A DNA stretch of 45,638 nt from Clostridia bacterium. GTDB lineage: Bacteria > Bacillota > Clostridia > Oscillospirales > CAG-272. The translations under genes were made by a program, and so were the position numbers. The number at the start of each line of letters is the position of its first letter. Within the stretch, counting starts at the first letter, position 1. The notes below the pieces were generated by a model. That model made no database searches and was not told where the DNA came from. It was given only the letters and a program-made list of their open reading frames with translations. This document shows positions 19,146 to 26,708 of this stretch, piece by piece. The stretch is from NCBI GenBank assembly GCA_017504605.1, contig JAFVQW010000039.1, forward strand, positions 1 through 45,638, in the 5' to 3' direction.

Positions 19146-19547
19146 ATGAATAAGTTTCGCTTACAGATAGTTACCCCCGACGGCATTGAATACGACGGCG
19201 AGGCCGAGAGCCTTCTCGTCCACACCGTCACGGGAGATATGGAGATACTCGCGGGACATATGGAGATGGCGGCGGCCGTCGGCACGGGCAGAGTCAGAAT
19301 TCTCACGGGCGAGGGCAAGCTCTTCGCCTCGGCGAGCGGTGGCTTTCTCACCGTGTCGCGTGGGGAGGTTAAGCTCGTGTGCGTGACCTTCGAGCTTCGC
19401 GAGGATATCGACCTTGCACGCGCGGAGGCCTCTCGCCTGCGTGCGGAGGAAAAAATCAAAAATGCGAAGGACGACAGAGCACTCGCCGCGGCCAAGGCCA
19501 AGCTCGCGAGAGCGATAAACCGCATTAAAGTAGCAGAAATGAAATAA
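19146..19547 (+). CDS. atpC: F0F1 ATP synthase subunit epsilon
   Basis: This 133-residue subunit has an N-terminal beta sandwich (LQIVTPDGIEYDGEAESL, then TGDMEILAGH) and a C-terminal helical hairpin of alternating Arg, Ala and Glu (AEASRLRAEEKIKNAKDDRA). It couples gamma to the c-ring and can inhibit ATP hydrolysis. It is the last gene of the operon. Its stop is followed within 2 bp by the left arm of the split terminator element at 19,549. Confidence 0.93.
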   Translation: MNKFRLQIVTPDGIEYDGEAESLLVHTVTGDMEILAGHMEMAAAVGTGRVRILTGEGKLFASASGGFLTVSRGEVKLVCVTFELREDIDLARAEASRLRAEEKIKNAKDDRALAAAKAKLARAINRIKVAEMK

Positions 19548-19548
19548 T

Positions 19549-19948
19549 AAAGTGCCCGTATCGATAGCGTGGTATCCTTAGCGGAGAATTTAAAAAACAA
19601 CTATAAGTGCGAGCATCGCATTTGACTGGTCAAATGCTTTATGGGCTAAGCCCAAGCCCCTATTACAAACAGAAAGAGCAAACACGCAAAGGGGAAAAAC
19701 CTTATGTGTCTGCTCTTTTTTCTGTCAGTGAAGTTTTTGCTGTCGCAAAAGTGAAGTTGTGTGATACACAGTGAAGTTGCTCGCGGGGGGCTCGCAGTGA
19801 AGTTAAGTTTGCCCTCACTTCGCCGTCAGGCGAAACTTCACTCACATAGTGAACTTCACTATCGAAGGTAACTTCACTTGCCCGCAGGGCAAACTTAGTT
19901 AGCGTGAATGCTCCGTTAAGAGCATCACGCTATTGATGCGGGCGCTTT
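19549..19948. mobile_element. Terminator-splitting palindromic element B
   Basis: The two ends are 38-bp inverted repeats (19549-19586 and 19911-19948) with 8 mismatches, 6 of which become G-U pairs in RNA read on the plus strand. The right arm runs directly into a T run, so together they form the atp terminator with about 320 nt in its loop. Inside are a core (19587-19670) with the 20-nt palindrome at 19618-19637 and GGGCTAAGCCC, a hairpin of arms 19671-19685 / 19706-19723, and a palindrome array with four AGTGAAGTT units (19727, 19750, 19770, 19796) and three AACTTCACT units (19834, 19852, 19870). No ORF. The same element lies inverted at 22,942. Mobility is inferred. Confidence 0.7.
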
Positions 19949-19952
19949 TTTT
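19911..19952 (+). terminator. T-run half of the split atp operon terminator
   Basis: The arm CTCCGTTAAGAGCATCACG... ends in GGGCGC followed by seven Ts. Its partner arm is 325 nt upstream at 19549-19586, beyond the inserted element, so termination would need long-range pairing. Confidence 0.6.
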
Positions 19953-19953
19953 G

Positions 19954-19982
19954 TTGACTATCAAATAAATTTGTGCTACAAT
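19954..19982 (+). promoter_or_regulatory. Sigma-A promoter of the Met-gamma-lyase-like gene and TPK
   Basis: TTGACT (19954-19959) and TACAAT (19977-19982) are 17 bp apart. It lies immediately after the terminator T run and about 25 nt before the ribosome site. Confidence 0.8.
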
Positions 19983-20015
19983 ACTTAGGTAAGAAAAAAC
20001 ATTCGGAGATTTGCG

Positions 20016-21275
20016 ATGTATTACGGATATAAGATAAGCGACTATACGGCAAAGCTCGCGGAGCGTGCCGAGTGTGACTGCCGCGAGGTTTTTCGGAAAA
20101 TAGACGAGAATGCTCTTCTCTGCTCCTCTAAGGTGCTATCGGCATTTCAGGAGTGCCGCGTATCGACGAGCGACTTTATAGAGGTTACGGGCTACGGCTT
20201 CACCGACTCGGGAAGAGACAAGCTCGAGGAGGTTTACGCCCGCGTTTTCGGTGCCGAGGACGCGCTCGTCAGGCCTCAGCTTATGTCGGGCACCCACGCC
20301 CTCTACGTCACCCTCGGCGGGCTTTTAAAGCACGGCGAGACCCTCGTCTACGTCTCGGGCGAGCCCTACGACACGCTGAAGAGCGTTATCGGCACTGCGG
20401 GCAATAGCCGCAATTCGCTTATAAAGAACGGAATTAAATACGAGGAAATCGACCTTATCGGAAACGACTTCAACCTCGAGGCTATAAGAGAGCGCCTCTC
20501 GCGCGGCGACGTTCGCGTGGCGGCTATACAGCGCAGCCGCGGCTACTCCTCGCGTAAGAGCCTCACGATAGACAAGATTGCAGAGGCTATACGGGTTATT
20601 AAGGAGGTCTCCCCGAACACCGTCGTTATGGTCGATAACTGCTACGGCGAGTTCACCGAGGACCGCGAGCCGACCGAGGTCGGCGCAGACGTGTTCGTCG
20701 GCTCGATGATGAAGAACCTCGGCGCGGGCCACGCGGTGAGCGGCGGCTACTGCGTAGGACGGCGCGAGGTTATCGAGGATATTGCCGAGCGGCTTACCTC
20801 GCCCTGCATAGGCAAGGACCTCGGCGCGAACTTCAATCAGCTTGCCTCCTTCTTTAAGGGTCTCTTTATGTCACCCGGGGCGGTCGCGGCAACGCTTAAG
20901 TCAATGGCCTTCGCGGCGCGCCTTCTCACCCTCGCGGGCTACGGCGACGTTGACCCCGCCTTCGACGAGGTGCGCACCGACATAGTACAGACCGTGAACT
21001 TCCACTCGGCCGAGAAGCTGATAAAGTTCTGTAAGGGTATTCAGATGGGCTCGCCCGTCGAGGCGTACTGTATCCCCGAGCCCGGAGATATGCCGGGCTA
21101 CGAGCACCCCGAGATTATGGCGGCGGGCACCTTCGTCACGGGCGCTACGAACGAGCTCTCCTGCGACGGCCCCGTATGCGAGCCCTACACCGCGTATATG
21201 CAGGGCGGGCTTACCTACGAGTACGGCAAGCTCGGCGTTATGCGCGCGCTCGACGTTATGCTCGATTTGGGTTAA
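20016..21275 (+). CDS. Methionine gamma-lyase family PLP enzyme (YnbB / aluminium-resistance family)
   Basis: This is a 419-residue fold-type I pyridoxal-phosphate protein. It matches the Met_gamma_lyase family often labelled aluminium resistance protein: SDFIEVTGYGFTDSGRDKLE, RPQLMSGTHAL, YDTLKSVIG, MVDNCYGEF (Asp pairing with PLP nitrogen) and SMMKNLGAGHAVSGGYCVG, where the Lys should bind PLP. The true reaction in this family is poorly defined; cleavage of Met or another sulfur amino acid is the family-level guess. GGAG precedes the ATG. The thiamine pyrophosphokinase gene follows 30 bp later, probably on the same transcript. Confidence 0.88.
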   Translation: MYYGYKISDYTAKLAERAECDCREVFRKIDENALLCSSKVLSAFQECRVSTSDFIEVTGYGFTDSGRDKLEEVYARVFGAEDALVRPQLMSGTHALYVTLGGLLKHGETLVYVSGEPYDTLKSVIGTAGNSRNSLIKNGIKYEEIDLIGNDFNLEAIRERLSRGDVRVAAIQRSRGYSSRKSLTIDKIAEAIRVIKEVSPNTVVMVDNCYGEFTEDREPTEVGADVFVGSMMKNLGAGHAVSGGYCVGRREVIEDIAERLTSPCIGKDLGANFNQLASFFKGLFMSPGAVAATLKSMAFAARLLTLAGYGDVDPAFDEVRTDIVQTVNFHSAEKLIKFCKGIQMGSPVEAYCIPEPGDMPGYEHPEIMAAGTFVTGATNELSCDGPVCEPYTAYMQGGLTYEYGKLGVMRALDVMLDLG

Positions 21276-21305
21276 GTAAATATTACTTTACATTTTAGAG
21301 GCATT

Positions 21306-21914
21306 ATGAAGACTTGTTATATAGTTGGTGCGGGGGATTTTACCCTGCCCTTTACCCCGAGTGAGGACGATTTGGTTATTGCCGCCGACGGCGGCTATGC
21401 CGCGCTTTCTTCACACGGTATACGGTGTGACCTTCTTATCGGCGACTTTGATTCGCTTAGCTCTATACCGAGCGGCATCGAGCTTCTTCGCTTTCCCGTG
21501 GAGAAGGACGACACCGACACCGCCCTCGCATACCGTGAGGGCGTGCGGCGCGGATATACCGATTTTACCGTCCTCGGCGGTGTCGGCGGGCGTGACGACC
21601 ACACCTTCGCAAACCTCTCGCTACTCCTCGCCGCTCGCACGGCGGGACACCGTATGACGCTTATCGGCGAGCGTATGCGCGCCTTCGTCATTAAGGACGA
21701 GAGCATTTCCATCTCGGGGCGGGACGGGCAGACCGTGTCGGTCTTTGCCCTTGGCGGAGATGCCGTCGGCGTTACTCTTCGGGGCCTTTATTACCCCGCC
21801 GAGAATATTACCCTCACCTCCGCCACAGCGCTCGGCGTGTCGAATCACCTCGTCGGCGAGTGTGCCGAGGTCTCGGTAGAGAGCGGCGCTGTGCTCGTTA
21901 TGGTGGAAATTTAA
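21306..21914 (+). CDS. thiN: Thiamine pyrophosphokinase
   Basis: This 202-residue enzyme transfers pyrophosphate from ATP to thiamine, giving thiamine diphosphate. Motifs are AADGGYAAL, GDFDSL, KDDTDTALAYREG and GGVGGRDDHTFANL in the N-terminal catalytic domain, and a C-terminal beta domain with ATALGVSNH that binds thiamine. GAGG precedes the ATG. The neighbour downstream is a TPP-riboswitch-controlled ThiT, so uptake and phosphorylation of thiamine are adjacent, a salvage arrangement. This gene itself lies upstream of the riboswitch. Confidence 0.93.
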   Translation: MKTCYIVGAGDFTLPFTPSEDDLVIAADGGYAALSSHGIRCDLLIGDFDSLSSIPSGIELLRFPVEKDDTDTALAYREGVRRGYTDFTVLGGVGGRDDHTFANLSLLLAARTAGHRMTLIGERMRAFVIKDESISISGRDGQTVSVFALGGDAVGVTLRGLYYPAENITLTSATALGVSNHLVGECAEVSVESGAVLVMVEI

Positions 21915-21922
21915 ATTTCCTC

Positions 21923-21951
21923 TTGACAAGCGGGAAAAAGAGTGCTACAAT
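21923..21951 (+). promoter_or_regulatory. Sigma-A promoter of the TPP riboswitch-thiT unit
   Basis: TTGACA (21923-21928) and TACAAT (21946-21951) are 17 bp apart. Transcription would start near 21,958, just before the aptamer. Confidence 0.88.
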
Positions 21952-21967
21952 TAACCTAACCAAACAG

Positions 21968-22052
21968 AATACACGTCAGGGGTGCCCTGTGGCTGAGATG
22001 GCTTTTGCCGAACCCTTTAACCTGATACGGATAATGCCGGCGTAGGGAGATT
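21968..22052 (+). promoter_or_regulatory. TPP riboswitch (THI element)
   Basis: The conserved aptamer parts are visible: CAGGGGTGCCC, then CTGAGATGG, ACCCTTTAACCTGAT, GGATAATGCCGGCGTAGGGA. These match the thiamine pyrophosphate aptamer. A terminator hairpin follows before thiT, so TPP binding should stop transcription. The expression platform is transcriptional. Confidence 0.96.
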
Positions 22053-22073
22053 TGTTTTTCACTTAAAAATCGT

Positions 22074-22114
22074 ACCGCACGGAGTATTGTATCCTGTGCG
22101 GTATTTTATTTTTA
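22074..22114 (+). terminator. Riboswitch expression-platform terminator
   Basis: TACCGCACGGA pairs with TCC-T-GTGCGGTA (one bulge) and is followed by TTTTATTTTT, 14 nt before the thiT start. Confidence 0.85.
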
Positions 22115-22127
22115 AGGAGGGAACGAA

Positions 22128-22934
22128 ATGAAAGGTTCCAAAGCAACAAGAGCTCTTATAGAGAGCTCAATGATGGTGGCTCTCGCCACCGTCCTCAGTA
22201 TACTTAAGATTATCGAGATGCCCTACGGCGGCTCGGTAACCGTCGCCTCGATGCTCCCCATAGTCGTGCTCGCCTACCGCCACGGCGCGGGGGTCGGCCT
22301 CGGCGCCGGTCTCGTTTACGCGGCGCTCCAGCAGCTCCTCGGCTTAAAAACGCTGTCCTACTTTACAACCCCCGCCTCGGTGATAGCGATAATCCTTCTC
22401 GACTATATTATCGCCTTTACCCTCGTGGGCCTTGGCGGCGTGTTCAGAAAATGCGCGAAAAGGCAGAGCACGGCTCTCGCTCTCGGCGCCGCGCTCGTAT
22501 CGGTTTTGCGTTATATCTGCCACACCGTCTCGGGCGCTACCGTCTGGGCGGGTCTCTCCATTCCCACCGAGGCGGCGCTCGTCTATTCCATAGGCTATAA
22601 CGCAACCTATATGCTCCCCGAGGCGATTATTCTCGTCGCTACCGCCTTTTATCTCGGCACGGCTATCGACTTTAGCCGCCGTATACCCGAGCGCGCCGTA
22701 GCTCCCGAGGAGAGCGGAGCCTCGCCGCTTCGCGCAGTTGCGCCCACGGCACTGCTTCTCGGCCTCGTTGCCGACGTAGTTCTTATAGCGCCTCATCTTC
22801 AGGATGCCGAGAGCGGTATGTTCGTTCTCAGCGGCCTCTCGAACGTAAGCTGGCTCTCGGTCGGCATCATCTCGGCCGTCGCCGCCGCTACAGCGATCAT
22901 CTTCTTCCTGCTTTCAAAGAAGGAGCAGGCTTAA
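22128..22934 (+). CDS. thiT: Energy-coupling factor thiamine transporter S component ThiT
   Basis: This is a thiamine-specific S component that works with the shared ECF ATPase and EcfT, which are not in this window. The N-terminal ~185 residues hold about six hydrophobic helices and the ThiT signature GGSVTVASMLPIVVLAYRHG; TVSGATVWAG and YNATYMLPEAII lie in the later helices. Total length is 268, about 70 residues longer than usual ThiT. The extra C-terminal part has two more hydrophobic segments (TALLLGLVADVVLIAPHL and VGIISAVAAATAIIFFLL). A TPP riboswitch and a consensus AAGGAGGG site control it. The stop is 8 bp from the left arm of element C. Confidence 0.9.
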   Translation: MKGSKATRALIESSMMVALATVLSILKIIEMPYGGSVTVASMLPIVVLAYRHGAGVGLGAGLVYAALQQLLGLKTLSYFTTPASVIAIILLDYIIAFTLVGLGGVFRKCAKRQSTALALGAALVSVLRYICHTVSGATVWAGLSIPTEAALVYSIGYNATYMLPEAIILVATAFYLGTAIDFSRRIPERAVAPEESGASPLRAVAPTALLLGLVADVVLIAPHLQDAESGMFVLSGLSNVSWLSVGIISAVAAATAIIFFLLSKKEQA

Positions 22935-22941
22935 GCAAAAA

Positions 22942-23374
22942 AACAGAGCTTCCGTATGCGTGTTATCCTTAACGGAGAACACGCATAACTAAGTTTGCCC
23001 AAGTGGGCAAGTGAAGTTTACCGCGTGAACCCCCAAAATACACGCTGTGTCTTTCGGGGAACCCCTATGTAAGTGAAGTTATCCTGCGGATAGTGAAGTT
23101 TTGCCTTCGGCAAAGCATAGCAAACTTAACTTCACTTGTGCGTAGCACAAACTTCACTGCAACGCAACTTCACTTTCGCGTCAGCGAAAACTTCACAAAG
23201 AGAAAAGAGAGGACATTACGGAATTCCACCGTTTTTGTTCTCTCTTTCTACTTGTAATAAGGGTTTGAGCTTAGCCCATATCAGCATTTGACCGGTCAAG
23301 TGCGATGCTTGCACTTTTGCCAAAGTGTAAATTCTCCGCTAAGAGCATCACCCTTATGGGAAGCTCTGTTTTTT
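22942..23374. mobile_element. Terminator-splitting palindromic element C (core inverted relative to B)
   Basis: End arms at 22942-22977 and 23334-23371 share a perfect outer ACAGAGCTTCC and the inner ends TATCCTTARCGGAG / ATGCTCTTARCGGAG also found in element B. Flanking A and T runs make a bidirectional terminator between convergent genes. Reading the minus strand from 23,334 leftward gives AATTTA, AAGCATCGCA, the 20-nt palindrome (23284-23303), ATGGGCTAAGC, TATTACAA and a hairpin (23205-23215 / 23236-23246), in the same order as element B. The array has three AGTGAAGTT units (23010, 23072, 23092) and four AACTTCACT-type units (23128, 23150, 23166, 23189). No ORF. Mobility is inferred. Confidence 0.7.
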
Positions 23375-24341
23375 ATTTAGCCTCGGATTTCGGATTTCTG
23401 CGAGGCGAGCGCGGCTTGCGCGCCTTTCTTCTGATGTTGGACCGCTCGAGTGCGCGGTCGAATTCGAGGAGCTGCTCCTCGGTTGCCTCGGCAATCGTGC
23501 GCTTGGCACGCCAGGTCTCGTTAAAGTTTCTGTGTAATTTAAGCACCTCGAGCATCTCGCCGTCGCGCTTACAGGAGAAGCGCAGGGTATATCTCTGCCC
23601 CTTCGAATGGAGCGTGCGCCCGATTTTCACAAGAGGCGCCGAGCAGATAGGGCATTTCGGCCTCGCGACTATGTCGTCGTCGAGCATCTCGTTTATCGTG
23701 ACGTATCCGTCGTCACCCGCATCGGCATCGCCGATAACCCCACTCTCGAGGAATTCGCCGCGATAGGCCGAATATGTACGAACGCCCTCGGGGACGTTCA
23801 GCCTCTGTGCCACAAGGGCCGTGAAATAGGCATCGTTCAGCGCATCGTGCGCGGGGAGCGTTTGAGGAATTTCGAAATACTCCATAGCGTACTCGAGCGA
23901 GCGCTGCTTCGATGCTCCGTCGGTCTGACGGTTGAATATGAGCTGTAAATCGTAGGTCTCGGCGAGCCAGTCGGCAGAAATGCCGTGAACGTGGAAGTTC
24001 TCCTTCAGCATAGGAATGTCGTCGGGGCCCCAGGTAAGGAAGGCGAAGTCCCTGCCGCACCACTCGCGGAAGCTCTCCGCCGCAGAGGTGAGGGGCGCGC
24101 CCATATCCATCTTCTCCTGCGAGATGCCGGTAAGCTCGGACACGTGCTTATGCAGCTTCTTGAAGTACTTCGGCTTCACGACAATCTGATACGAGCCGCA
24201 AATACGCATATTCTTGTCCATCTTTACCGCGCCAATCTGAATAACCTCGCCGCGAAGACGTGAGGAGAGCTGTCGCTGCACCGCGAGCGCCTTCTGCGCG
24301 TATGCCTGATTCCATTCCAGGTCAAGCGTGATATAATACAT
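23373..24341 (-). CDS. DEDD-family 3'-5' exonuclease (KapD-like)
   Basis: This is a 322-residue RNase T/DnaQ-type exonuclease. Exo I is YITLDLEWNQ, Exo II spans FAFLTWGPDDIPML, and Exo III is PAHDALNDAYFTALVA with the His and Asp pair. It resembles KapD and related stand-alone exonucleases that act on RNA or DNA ends. The C-terminal ~110 residues add a small Cys pair (KCPICSAPL) that may bind zinc and a basic Arg-rich tail. Its stop codon lies in the T run of the split terminator of element C. A 16-bp-spaced promoter reads from 24,407. Confidence 0.88.
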   Translation of the reverse strand: MYYITLDLEWNQAYAQKALAVQRQLSSRLRGEVIQIGAVKMDKNMRICGSYQIVVKPKYFKKLHKHVSELTGISQEKMDMGAPLTSAAESFREWCGRDFAFLTWGPDDIPMLKENFHVHGISADWLAETYDLQLIFNRQTDGASKQRSLEYAMEYFEIPQTLPAHDALNDAYFTALVAQRLNVPEGVRTYSAYRGEFLESGVIGDADAGDDGYVTINEMLDDDIVARPKCPICSAPLVKIGRTLHSKGQRYTLRFSCKRDGEMLEVLKLHRNFNETWRAKRTIAEATEEQLLEFDRALERSNIRRKARKPRSPRRNPKSEAK

Positions 24342-24379
24342 ATTTTATATACCTTTTCGATAATCGTTTTCCATAGTAT

Positions 24380-24407
24380 ATTATACCACATATAAATCAA
24401 AAGTCAA
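24380..24407 (-). promoter_or_regulatory. Sigma-A promoter of the exonuclease gene
   Basis: On the minus strand TTGACT (24402-24407) and TATAAT (24380-24385) are 16 bp apart. Confidence 0.7.
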
Positions 24408-24423
24408 TATCAAAAACTGTTTC

Positions 24424-24452
24424 TTGACAATCTTCGCTCAATGGTATATAAT
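24424..24452 (+). promoter_or_regulatory. Sigma-A promoter of glnN
   Basis: Consensus TTGACA (24424-24429) and consensus TATAAT (24447-24452) are 17 bp apart, back to back with the exonuclease promoter. No obvious regulator site is visible. Confidence 0.9.
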
Positions 24453-24485
24453 ATGTACATATTTATTTTTTTAGGGTGAGCTTTT

Positions 24486-26585
24486 ATGGATATGAACGAG
24501 AAAATACCCGAAATATTCGCACAGCAAATCTTCAGCGAGGACGTTATGCGCGCAAGACTGCCGAAGGACGTCTACAAATCGCTTCTCCATACTATCGCCA
24601 CGGGCGAGGAGATTGATGCGGGGATTGCCGACGTCGTCGCGGGCGCGATGAAGGATTGGGCAATCGAGCGCGGTGCTACGCACTTTACACACTGGTTTCA
24701 GCCTCTGACGGGCGTTACCGCCGAGAAGCACGATGCATTTCTCTCCCCCGTCGGTCACGGTAAGGCGATAATGGAGTTCTCGGGCAAGGAGCTCATCAAG
24801 GGCGAGCCCGATGCCTCCTCCTTCCCCTCGGGCGGTCTGCGCGCCACCTTCGAGGCGAGGGGCTATACCGCCTGGGACCCCGCGTCCTACGCATTTGTTA
24901 AGGACGGCTCGCTTTACATTCCCACCGCCTTCTGCTCCTACACGGGCGAGGCGCTCGACAGTAAGACACCGCTTCTTCGCTCTATGGATGCCGTCAGCTC
25001 GGCGGCGCTTCGCATAGTCCGTCTCTTCGGTGACACGACTACCGAGAGAATTACCTCGACCGTCGGCGCCGAGCAGGAGTACTTCTTAATTGAGGAGTCG
25101 GATTTCAAGGCACGGCGCGACCTCTTCTACTGCGGAAGAACGCTTTTCGGCGCTCCCGCGGTTAAGGGACAGGAGCTTGACGACCACTATTTCGGCGTTC
25201 TCCCGCCGAGAGTATCCGAGTATATGAAGGAGCTCGACCGCGAGCTCTGGAGGCTCGGCATCAGCGCTAAGACCAAGCATAACGAGGCGGCTCCCGCACA
25301 GCACGAGCTCGCCCCCATATACTGCACGACAAATATTGCCGTTGACCAGAACCTGCTTACTATGGAATATATGAGAAAGCTCGCGCCGAAGTACGGCATG
25401 GCCTGCCTTCTCGCCGAGAAGCCCTTCTCGGGCATTAACGGCTCGGGTAAGCACAATAACTGGTCGCTCGCCACCGATACGGGTAAAAACCTCTTGAAGC
25501 CCGGGAAGAAGCCCGCGGAGAATAAGCAGTTCCTTCTCTTCCTCGCCGCAACGGTCAAGGCCGTCGACGAGTATCAGGACCTGCTCCGCATCTCCGCCGC
25601 TACCGCGGGTAACGACTGCCGCCTCGGCGGCGGCGAGGCTCCCCCCTCGGTTATATCAATCTTCCTCGGTGACGAGCTTGATATGATTGTCGATTCCATC
25701 TGCTGCGGCAGTGAGTATCTTAAGCAGGATACGAAATATATGTCACTCGGTGTTCCCTCGGTGCCGAAGGTAAGGCAGGACACCACCGACAGAAACCGCA
25801 CCTCGCCCTTTGCCTTTACAGGTAACAAGTTCGAATTCCGTATGGTTGGCTCGTCGCAGAACATCTCGCTTGCCAACACCGTTCTCAACACCGCCGTTGC
25901 CAACTCGCTTACCGAATTCCTCGAGGTGCTCGAGGGTGCGGAGGACTTCGAGGCGGCCCTCGACGGCCTTCTTCGCGAAACCTTCCGCCGCCACAGGAGA
26001 ATTCTCTTCTCGGGCAACTCCTATTCGAAGGAGTGGGAGGCTGAGGCGAAGGAGCGCGGTCTCTCGAACTTCAAGACCTCGCCCGAGGCATACGCGCACT
26101 TCACCGATGAGAAGAACGTGGCGCTCTTCACCCGCTTCGGCGTTATGACCGAGACCGAGATGAAATCCCGCCGTGAGATTTTCTTCGAGAGCTACCGTAA
26201 AATCAAGAATATTGAGGCACGCACTATGCTCGAGATGACCGTGCGCGACTATATTCCCGCCGTATCTCGCTACGTCGGCGAGCTCTCGGCATCTATCTCG
26301 GCACGACGCGGCGCCGTTGCCTCTGCCGACGTGAGCTGCGAGAGCGATATAGTTGAGAAGCTCTCGGCGCTCCTCGCTAAGACCTATACCGCCTACGGCG
26401 AGCTTCAGCGCGTCGAGAACAATGCGGTTAAGAAGGCCACCGACGAGGAGGCGGCGTTCTATTACAAGGACAGCGTAATTCCGAAAATGGAGGCGCTTCG
26501 CCGCACCGTTGATGCTATGGAGGTTCTGACCGCGCGTGAGGCCTGGCCCGTGCCGACCTACGGGGACATTACCTTCAGAATTTAA
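24486..26585 (+). CDS. glnN: Glutamine synthetase type III
   Basis: This 699-residue enzyme makes glutamine from glutamate, ammonia and ATP. The type III features are the large size and the N-terminal domain, with ATHFTHWFQPLTG, EKHDAF, KGEPDASSFPSGGLR, STVGAEQEYFLI, KHNEAAPAQHELAPI, KHNNWSLAT and NRTSPFAFTGNKFEFR. The metal and ammonia residues of the GS fold are present. A single strong promoter precedes it. Length is typical. No GlnR or PII genes are nearby. Confidence 0.95.
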   Translation: MDMNEKIPEIFAQQIFSEDVMRARLPKDVYKSLLHTIATGEEIDAGIADVVAGAMKDWAIERGATHFTHWFQPLTGVTAEKHDAFLSPVGHGKAIMEFSGKELIKGEPDASSFPSGGLRATFEARGYTAWDPASYAFVKDGSLYIPTAFCSYTGEALDSKTPLLRSMDAVSSAALRIVRLFGDTTTERITSTVGAEQEYFLIEESDFKARRDLFYCGRTLFGAPAVKGQELDDHYFGVLPPRVSEYMKELDRELWRLGISAKTKHNEAAPAQHELAPIYCTTNIAVDQNLLTMEYMRKLAPKYGMACLLAEKPFSGINGSGKHNNWSLATDTGKNLLKPGKKPAENKQFLLFLAATVKAVDEYQDLLRISAATAGNDCRLGGGEAPPSVISIFLGDELDMIVDSICCGSEYLKQDTKYMSLGVPSVPKVRQDTTDRNRTSPFAFTGNKFEFRMVGSSQNISLANTVLNTAVANSLTEFLEVLEGAEDFEAALDGLLRETFRRHRRILFSGNSYSKEWEAEAKERGLSNFKTSPEAYAHFTDEKNVALFTRFGVMTETEMKSRREIFFESYRKIKNIEARTMLEMTVRDYIPAVSRYVGELSASISARRGAVASADVSCESDIVEKLSALLAKTYTAYGELQRVENNAVKKATDEEAAFYYKDSVIPKMEALRRTVDAMEVLTAREAWPVPTYGDITFRI

Positions 26586-26620
26586 AAAAGGGCTGTCGCA
26601 TTTAGACATAAACGAATAAA

Positions 26621-26656
26621 AAACGAGAGGTATTGTGAAAAATCACAGTACCTCTC
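26621..26656 (-). terminator. Terminator of the recA-recX transcript
   Basis: GAGAGGTA (26625-26632) and TACCTCTC (26649-26656) enclose a further small stem, GTGA/TCAC. Read on the minus strand it is followed by TTTTTTATT. On the plus strand, after glnN, the T run is poor. Confidence 0.75.
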
Positions 26657-26708
26657 TTAATATTATGTGTGCTTTGGGCAAATCAAGGTCGAAGGCCTTA
26701 GGCTTCCT

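Noticed and set aside
19727-19898. CRISPR array
   Set aside because: The repeats are only 9 nt, they invert in the middle, and the spacers are short palindromes of varying length. No cas gene is present.
19549-19948. Group IIC intron (these target terminators) because GTGCG occurs in the core
   Set aside because: There is no domain V hairpin, no reverse transcriptase ORF, and the length is far too short. The conserved core does not match a group II intron scaffold.
22942-23374. Retron noncoding RNA (inverted ends around stacked hairpins)
   Set aside because: No reverse transcriptase gene is adjacent to any of the copies, and the ends are terminator arms with T runs. Left as a remote alternative only.
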